Below, piece by piece: positions 58,247 through 64,000 of a DNA stretch of 64,000 nt. A model generated the notes under the pieces. The model did no database searches and was not told where the DNA came from. It saw only the letters and a program-made list of their open reading frames with translations. The DNA is taken from NCBI GenBank assembly GCA_036346255.1, contig CM070639.1, positions 258,001 through 322,000 of the forward strand. The letters run 5' to 3'. Numbering within the stretch: position 1 is the stretch's first letter; the number at the start of each line of letters is the position of its first letter. The stretch is from Ampelocalamus luodianensis (Eukaryota; Streptophyta; Magnoliopsida; Poales; Poaceae). A program made the translations under genes and the position numbers.

Positions 58247-58478
58247 TTGGCCGGTCGGCCCTGGTCTGTAATAATCTACTGTTGTTTACTTCTACTTAGT
58301 AGTGTAATGTTTGGACTCTATGTTTGGAATGAAGTTGATGCATAATTTTGTGGCGAGGTGTGTATACTGCATTCTGGGAAGTATACATATCTCGAGGCTC
58401 GGTTTATTTGATTTGCGATGCTAGGGCCAGGTGGTTGGTTAAGCATTACAAGCCAAATAAATTGGGGGTCCTCACAGT
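58247..58478 (+). repeat. LTR 3' end related to the 35335-40230 solo LTR
   Basis: GTGTGTATACTG.ATTCTGGGAAGTATACAT, TAAGCATTACAAGC and a final GGTCCTCACA match 40000-40230. Only the last 230 bp of the LTR are present. Confidence 0.7.
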
Positions 58479-59329
58479 CTGACTGACCAGGCCCTATTCA
58501 TGCACGGGGGCAGCGGTGAACTTCGTGGGTTAGGCCAAAGTCATGGATTTGATTGCATATGTGTTGCATGATGTATGTTTTTGCTAACGTAAGTCAGGTT
58601 ACGATGAACTTGTGATCGAAAACAATTTCTTAGTCTATTGTTGTGCAGATGGCTTAGAGTCAATGACGGTCAACAGTGAGGATGATCGAGACTAGGCTTG
58701 GAGAACTGATGTTTAGAACGATCAAAGATGTTGGGTGAAGTCATTGGATTCAAGCATGGTGCAAGATGGACAAGGATGACCGAACAGGAGGTTCAATGCA
58801 ACGGATTGTATCAAGTGACGTAGGGGTCGATGCAAGTGTCACGATGGTTCTGGTGAGAGACAGATGTGAGAGACTTGTTGACAAGAAGAGAGCAATTGAT
58901 CAACCTACACGCGATGAAGCATGGGATTGTTTCACGACAATTGGACTCGATCTTCGGAGAATGACCAGGAAAGGGTATTTTGGTATCTTCACTAAAATAC
59001 CGGATTTGTAACCTTTGGAGAAACCGCGGCGCAAGGAGAGGCGGTTGAGGTCAAGTGAAGATGGAGATCGCGAAGAGACGAATTCAAGAAGCCTGATTTA
59101 TCATTTGCTTTGAGAATTGTGTGTGATTAGTGATCAAAGTTGTATTTTAAGGATCACATCAATGTCCAAAATAACATGTATTTGTGGCCAAACGGAGCAT
59201 AATAGGTCATTTTGAACATCCATCCACCTCAATTACCAGATAGGATTTTTTTTTTGAGAGTACAATTATCAGACAGGATAGGAAGGAGTGTTATCAGATC
59301 TGCATTGCACCGCACGAACCCTACCTGTC
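58479..59329. other. Unassigned sequence, possibly retrotransposon-derived
   Basis: It follows the LTR end. A short plus-strand frame (58766-59011) shows no known motif. 59030-59260 is AT-rich. Nothing else is supported. Confidence 0.3.
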
Positions 59330-59541
59330 CGGGCCCAGCCCAGCTTAAGTTAGCCCAACAAGGCCCACGCCACGCCACCAGAGACGAGAGAGAGAGAAGG
59401 GAAGGCAAGCGAGGTCGTCGCCCGTCTACCTCTCCAGTCTCCACCACCTCCGGGAAGGGATTCGATTCGATTCGATTCGATTCGATTCGATGGCGCGCCT
59501 CCGCCTCCGCCTCCGGTGACGACGGACGCCTCCGCCCACAG
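59330..59541 (+). promoter_or_regulatory. Probable 5' leader exon of the GRIK-like gene, with GATTC repeat and small uORF
   Basis: A C-rich leader with a GATTC pentanucleotide run (about 59460-59490) is followed by CCACAG|GTGCTGC, a possible donor at 59542. The next exon begins at 60396 after TTCAG. An ATG at 59490-59492 opens a ten-codon frame (MARLRLRLR, stop at 59519) that would be an upstream ORF if transcription starts before it. Confidence 0.4.
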
Positions 59542-60395
59542 GTGCTGCAGGTCCCATTCATCATCCATCGGCATCTCACTCTAGCGTCTTGTCTTGCTCC
59601 CTCCCAAGTCCCAAGTCCCAGCGCACCGCCGCGGCCTAGGGCTCTCGGCAAGGGTGCAAGAAGTCGACTCCACAGCTCCACTCCCACCCTGAACAGTCAC
59701 CACTCTGTAAACCAAGCCTGGTGCTGCTGCAACTCGGTACTAACTCCTCCTCCCTTACCTTCGACTCTTCCTTCCGCTGTAATCTGAATACTTTGATGAA
59801 TGGCATCTGGCTGTTTAGTCCCCTCCTTCTGTCGTTGATGAAAGACCTGATAGTCTCGGATAAACCAAACCTTCGTTAGTTAGGTACTACCTTTCTACTA
59901 TCGTTAAGCATGGCATCCACAGTAATACTCCGTGCAAAAGTATGTGCAAGTTCCCCACTACTAACTATGTTCACTCAGACAATTCCTAACGGCACGAAAT
60001 CGATTCAATTTAATAGCATCCTCCTTACATTTCAATCACAAACAACTGTCACCCTAACTGTAATTCACTCAATTCTACGCTGTTCCGAATTTATTCCTCG
60101 CTAGTACTTCAAAAGTTCATCTCCTGCTGCGATCATTTATTTATTAGTAACACGCTAGTCATATCGTATGACCCACAAACAGGGTGGTGGGGTGGTACCG
60201 TGGTAAAATGACTAATCCACTAACATGACAATCCAACCGCTCGCTTAAATTGCTGTAATTATTCCCTGTTTGTTCTATGCTTCGTGACCCTTTCGTTCAA
60301 TATCTGCTAGCTAGACTAAGTAATACAATGTATGCACTACATGGTCTTCTGTCTTCCTATCATCAATTGTCCCTGCCTCTTTTTTCCTGCTTCAG

Positions 60396-60727
60396 GGTTC
60401 TCTGGTGCCTGCTCATTCTGCATGTCGGACCTAACTGACATGGGCTGTTGTAGCTGTTTTGGATTTTTGAGAAAACCACGTGGGTCTCAGGTCCAGTTTC
60501 GAGGCTCCGATGGTTTCTTATCCGATGATTTGTTGATTCATCAAGATGGTGAGGACCCAGATAGAAGCTTCTACAATGGCGAAGATACGGATTTTCTTTA
60601 TGAAAGTGATAATGGGCCACAACTGTCTGTTAAGCGCTCTGAAGAGATTATACTGTCCAGAGCTCAAAGTGGCTTCATATGTCGACAAGTTCCAGTCATC
60701 GAGACAAAGAAAGCAATTTGCTGTGAG
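60396..60727 (+). CDS. GRIK: GRIK/SnAK-type protein kinase, first coding exon (rest outside window)
   Basis: The exon is bounded by CTGCTTCAG and GAG|GTACTA. The likely start is the ATG at 60440 (MGCCSCFGFLRKPRGS); an in-frame ATG at 60422 would add six residues. From 60440 there are 96 codons: a Cys-rich N-terminus, an acidic linker (LIHQDGEDPD, GEDTDFLYESD), and KRSEEIILSRAQSGFICRQV, the conserved segment just before the kinase domain in Geminivirus Rep-interacting kinases. In Arabidopsis these kinases phosphorylate and activate the SnRK1 T-loop. The kinase domain itself is not in the window: the following intron is occupied by a chromovirus from about 60885. Whether later exons survive beyond 64000 is unknown. 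Confidence 0.75.
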
Positions 60728-60884
60728 GTACTATTTCTATAGATTTCAGCTCTTACATTTGTAGCTCGTATACTTAAATGGCATCATATTAAATGCAGCA
60801 AGGATGGTACGGTTTTTCTTTAATTTTTTTTATTGATAAGTTGTCACGTGCTTCGGGAATATATCTAATTGGGTATGAGTGGGA

Positions 60885-61314
60885 TGTAGGAGGCTTCGGC
60901 CCAGGCTTGCGCCCGGGAGTCGTGGTGGTGGAGAGGGGCGGCACACCACAAGAGAAGAACCGGCGTGCGCACGGCAGTGATAGGGGCATGGGTGCACACG
61001 GCAGCAGGGAGGAGGCTAGGGGGAAGAGAGATTAGATAGACTAATCTTGCTTGCTCTATTCCTTCATCTTCTCCCCTTTAAATAGAGAGATTTACAAAAG
61101 AGATCGTAAAGATGTCTATCTAATCCTTAAAGAGATCGGAAGGATCTCAATCTAATCTTACTAAACAAATCTGATCTTAAGGATCAAATACAAACTGTCC
61201 TAACTTGCAAGCAAGGAAAGGGTACTAGTTGGATCGGACCCACATGGCGCCTAAACTGTCGCCGGTTGGGCCGGGCCCTTGTGGCGCCGGCTGTAAACCT
61301 AGCCCCACATGACA
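60885..61314 (-). repeat. 3' LTR of the chromovirus
   Basis: On the minus strand it starts TGTCATGTGGGGC directly after the tract GGCCAGGGGGGGCGA, a good polypurine tract. It has a TATTTAAA box (61077-61084) and probably ends CCTCCTACA at 60885. The left boundary is inferred, because the partner LTR is outside the window. Confidence 0.55.
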
Positions 61315-64000
61315 TCGCCCCCCCTGGCCAACAACTCGTCCTCGAGCTGAAACGATGGATAGCGGTTCTGAAAATTGGCGAGGTCCTCCCAAGAAGTTGC
61401 CGATGTCGGTTGCCCTTGCCATTGAATCAGAACTTGACGAACACCACGGTAGAGACGGATACAAAGGGCCTTGTTCGGTGTCGGAATCACCTTGCCATGA
61501 AGCAGAATGGGAAGGCCTAGCGGCTGATCAGGTGGTTGTCCTTGGTACGGTTTGAGAAGACCCACATGGAAGACATCATGAATACGGGCACTAGTAGGCA
61601 ACAAAAGACGATAAGCGACGGAGTCAATCTTGGCGATGATACAGTATGGTCCGTAGTACTTGGGAGCAAGCTTGCCTTTGGCAACAACACCTAAAGAGGC
61701 GGTCGGCCGATGATGGAAGCGTAGCCGTACCCACTCCCCAATGTCAAAGGCGAGAGGGCGACACTTGCTGTCGTAGTAGAGCTTGTCATGTTGCTGAGCC
61801 TGGTGGAGACGTAACTGGACATCTGTGAGGAAGTCATCACGAGCGCGGAGAGTGGCATCGACGGCCACGTTGCACGTGTCGCCATCTTCATACGTGCGGA
61901 TGGAAGGAGGAACACGTCCATAGACAACATGAAACGGTGTATCCTTGAGCGCAGTATGGACTGAAGTGTTGTAGCAATATTCCGCCCAGGGCAACCAACG
62001 AACCCACTGTCGTGGCCCATCACTTGTCATGCAGCGTAAGTACATGGCGATGACTTTATTGATGGCTTCCGATTGACCATCGGACTGTGGGTCAAAAGCG
62101 GAGCTCATGTGTAACTTGGAACTAGAGGCCTGAAATAGTTCCCACCAAAATGCCGAAGTGAATACGAGATCCCGATCCGATACAATGGAAGCACGTACGC
62201 CATGGAGGCGGACAATGTTGGAGAAGAACACTTGTGCCATCGATTCTGCTGAGTATGGGTGCGCTAAAGGAATGAAATGGGCATACTTGGAGAAGCAGTC
62301 GTTGATTGTCAGGATGACTGACTTGCCGTCTACGCGAGGAAGACCCTCGATGAAGTCCATGGCGATATCTTCCCAAACCCGAGAGGGAATCGACAATGAT
62401 TGCAGGAACCCAGCGGGATGTAAGTGCTTCGTCTTGTTGCGTTGACAGGTGACACAGGCGCGAACATAGTCCTGAATTACCGACCGAGCCTGTGGCATGT
62501 GGAAATCACGGCGTAGTCTGTGCAACGTCTTTTGGACACCCTCATGGGCGACATCATGGGCGGCGACGAGGATCTCCCCAAGAAGGGAAAAGGCCGGTGG
62601 AATGTAGATGCGTCGGTTGAACATCACCAACCCGTCCACCATTGTCCAGGGGGCGCCAAGATCACCCTGGCTGATCTGGTCGCGGAGGGCTGCTAAGGTC
62701 GGGTCAGAGGCGGCTGTTGAGCGGGCGACGTGGAAGAGGTTGAAGTGTGGTACCGAAATGGCATAGGAAGTAGAAAGCGCGTCGGCGACGGTATTGAGCC
62801 TCCTGGGGTGATATTCGACGGAGAAATCAATCCAAGTAGCTTACTGACCCAATGATGTTGAGGGATGGTTGCAAGGCGTTGATCCAGCAAAAACTTCAGA
62901 CTGTAATGATCCGTGCAAACAAGGAACAGGTGTCCCCAAAGATAAGGGCGAAAGCGCCACACGACCTGAACCAAACCAATTAGCTTGCGCTCATAAGTGG
63001 CCAGCGAATGATGACGGGGAGCAAAGGGCCAGTTGAAAAATGAAATTGCGTTGTTGCCCTGGTGTAGTATGGCATTGAGTCCCATCCCCAAGGCGTCACA
63101 CTCCACAATGAAGTTGACGGAGAAATCTGGCAGTTGGAGGATGAGCGCGGTTGTGAGAGCTGTCTTGAGGGCATCGAAAGCGGTTTGCGCTGCTGGTGAC
63201 AAGGCGAAACCGTCCGTCTTGAGAAGGTTTGTGAGGGGCGTCATGATGGAGCCGTAGGTCTTGATAAATTCGTGATAGTACTCGGCGAGACCAAGGAACC
63301 CACGCAACGCGTCGTGGAGGGTGTCAGCCAATCCATGACCGCCTGCACCTTCTTGTCGTCCATAGCCACTCCGGCAGCCGAGATAATGTGTCCAAGATAG
63401 GACACGGTCAGCTCACCGAAGGAGCATTTGTTGCGCTTGAGGAAGAGTTGGTGGTGGCGAAGAACGTCTAGAACGGCTCGAAGATGCCAAAGGTGTCCAA
63501 ACCACGAAGTGTTGTAGATCAAAATATCGTCAAAGAAAATGAGCACAAATTGACGAAGGAAGGGTCGTAGGACGTCGTTCATCAAAGCTTGAAACATGGT
63601 CGGCGCATTGGTCAAACCAAAAAGCATGACGAGAAACTCGAACATACCATCGTGAGTGCGGAACGCCGTCTTTTCAATGTCCGGGGGATGCATCCGAACT
63701 TGATGATAGCCCGAACGAAGATCAAGCTTGGTGAAGTATTGAGTGACGCGAAGTTTGTCGAGGAGCTCGTCCACCACAGGAATTGAGAACTTGTTTTTCA
63801 CCGTCTTGTCATTAAGGGCACGGTAGTCGATGCAAAAGTGCTAGGACTTGTCCTGTTTTCGCACCAACAGGAAGGGTGAGGAAAAGGCGGACATGCTGCG
63901 ACGAATGAGGCCTTGACCCTCCATAAGCTTGCATTGATGCTCGATCTCGTCCTTCTGGGCTACCAGGTAGCGGTAGGGCCGAACGGCCACCGGCGCCATC
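61299..64000 (-). pseudogene. Chromovirus pol: RT, RNase H, integrase and chromodomain
   Basis: The 447-codon frame at 61299-62642 holds the integrase zinc finger (HDVAHEGVQKTLHRLRRDFH, then CVTCQRNK) and the DDE core (DIAMDFIEGL; SDRDLVFTSAFW; PQSDGQSEAINKV). The C-terminal chromodomain reads RQVLIQWQG, then ATSWEDL and YPSFQLEDE, which integration complexes of this group use to target chromatin. Upstream, RT (63241-63801; KLDLRSGYHQVRM, FDDILIY) and RNase H (62693-63331) are in different frames: there is a shift near 63310 and another near 62850. A stop replaces Trp at 63841-63843. The N-terminus of RT and everything before it lies outside. Confidence 0.85.

Larger units (their letters stand above)
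60885..64000 (-). mobile_element. Ty3/gypsy chromovirus (Reina-like), 3' part
   Basis: A minus-strand element runs off the window. The order from the right is RT, RNase H, integrase, chromodomain, then the 3' LTR at the left. It appears to lie in an intron of the GRIK-like gene, in opposite orientation. One long intact frame (61299-62642) next to broken frames suggests a moderately young copy. Confidence 0.8.

Noticed and set aside
59229..59687. 152-codon minus-strand frame across the GRIK leader
   Set aside because: It overlaps the GATTC repeat and C-rich leader on the opposite strand and shows no domain.
1..64000. tRNA, rRNA or bacterial-type operon features
   Set aside because: No cloverleaf or rRNA-like stretch was recognised by eye; the window is typical plant nuclear DNA. 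A tRNA scan was not possible.

Overview
The window looks like nuclear DNA of a grass (Poaceae). The evidence is two spliced genes whose proteins resemble rice and other cereal proteins, with GC-rich first exons, buried in dense nested LTR retrotransposons, MULEs, hAT-like and fold-back elements. I cannot name the species. All identifications come from reading the sequence; no search was run.

Host genes. A complete, intact-looking gene for a microtubule-associated protein 70 (MAP70) lies on the minus strand (15804-19602, 11 coding exons, 572 codons, all splice phases consistent). At the right end, the first coding exon of a GRIK/SnAK-type protein kinase lies on the plus strand (60396-60727). 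The rest of that gene is cut off by an intronic chromovirus and the window edge. A possible third host gene, unrecognised and weakly supported, may have been split by the LTR element at 46078-51960.

Layout. 1-312 is the end of a Ty3/gypsy Tat-type pol. 313-5948 is the 3' part of that element, with a spliced antisense gene (aORF, 1384-3681) and a 1-kb inverted repeat (3554-5659). 6241-15128 is a decayed Ty1/copia element split by a hAT-like element (8539-10307) and by a non-coding TG...CA element with GCGGTACTACCGC arrays (10601-12246). 15804-19602 is MAP70. 19914-29024 is a 9.1-kb MULE carrying MURA, a GRF-like zinc finger and a plant mobile domain gene, inserted about 300 bp upstream of the MAP70 ATG. 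29160-41214 is a minus-strand copia element with a 4.9-kb solo LTR inside it (35335-40230). 41376-42212 is a full-length fold-back element. 46078-51960 is an LTR element whose only surviving gene is another antisense aORF (46961-50909), itself split by a second TG...CA element (48880-50374). 53268-56640 is a decayed MULE related to the first. 56734-58216 is a Pack-type element carrying a BAF60/SWP73 gene fragment. 60885-64000 is a chromodomain-bearing gypsy element on the minus strand.

Most insertions could be bounded by target-site duplications (5 bp for LTR elements, 8 bp for the hAT-like element, 10 bp for the MULE), so much of the nesting order can be read directly. Nearly every transposon gene is broken by stops or frameshifts. 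The most unusual structures are the inverted repeat upstream of the antisense aORF whose spacer is a copy of part of that aORF, the aORF-only LTR element, and the paired GCGGTACTACCGC-array elements.
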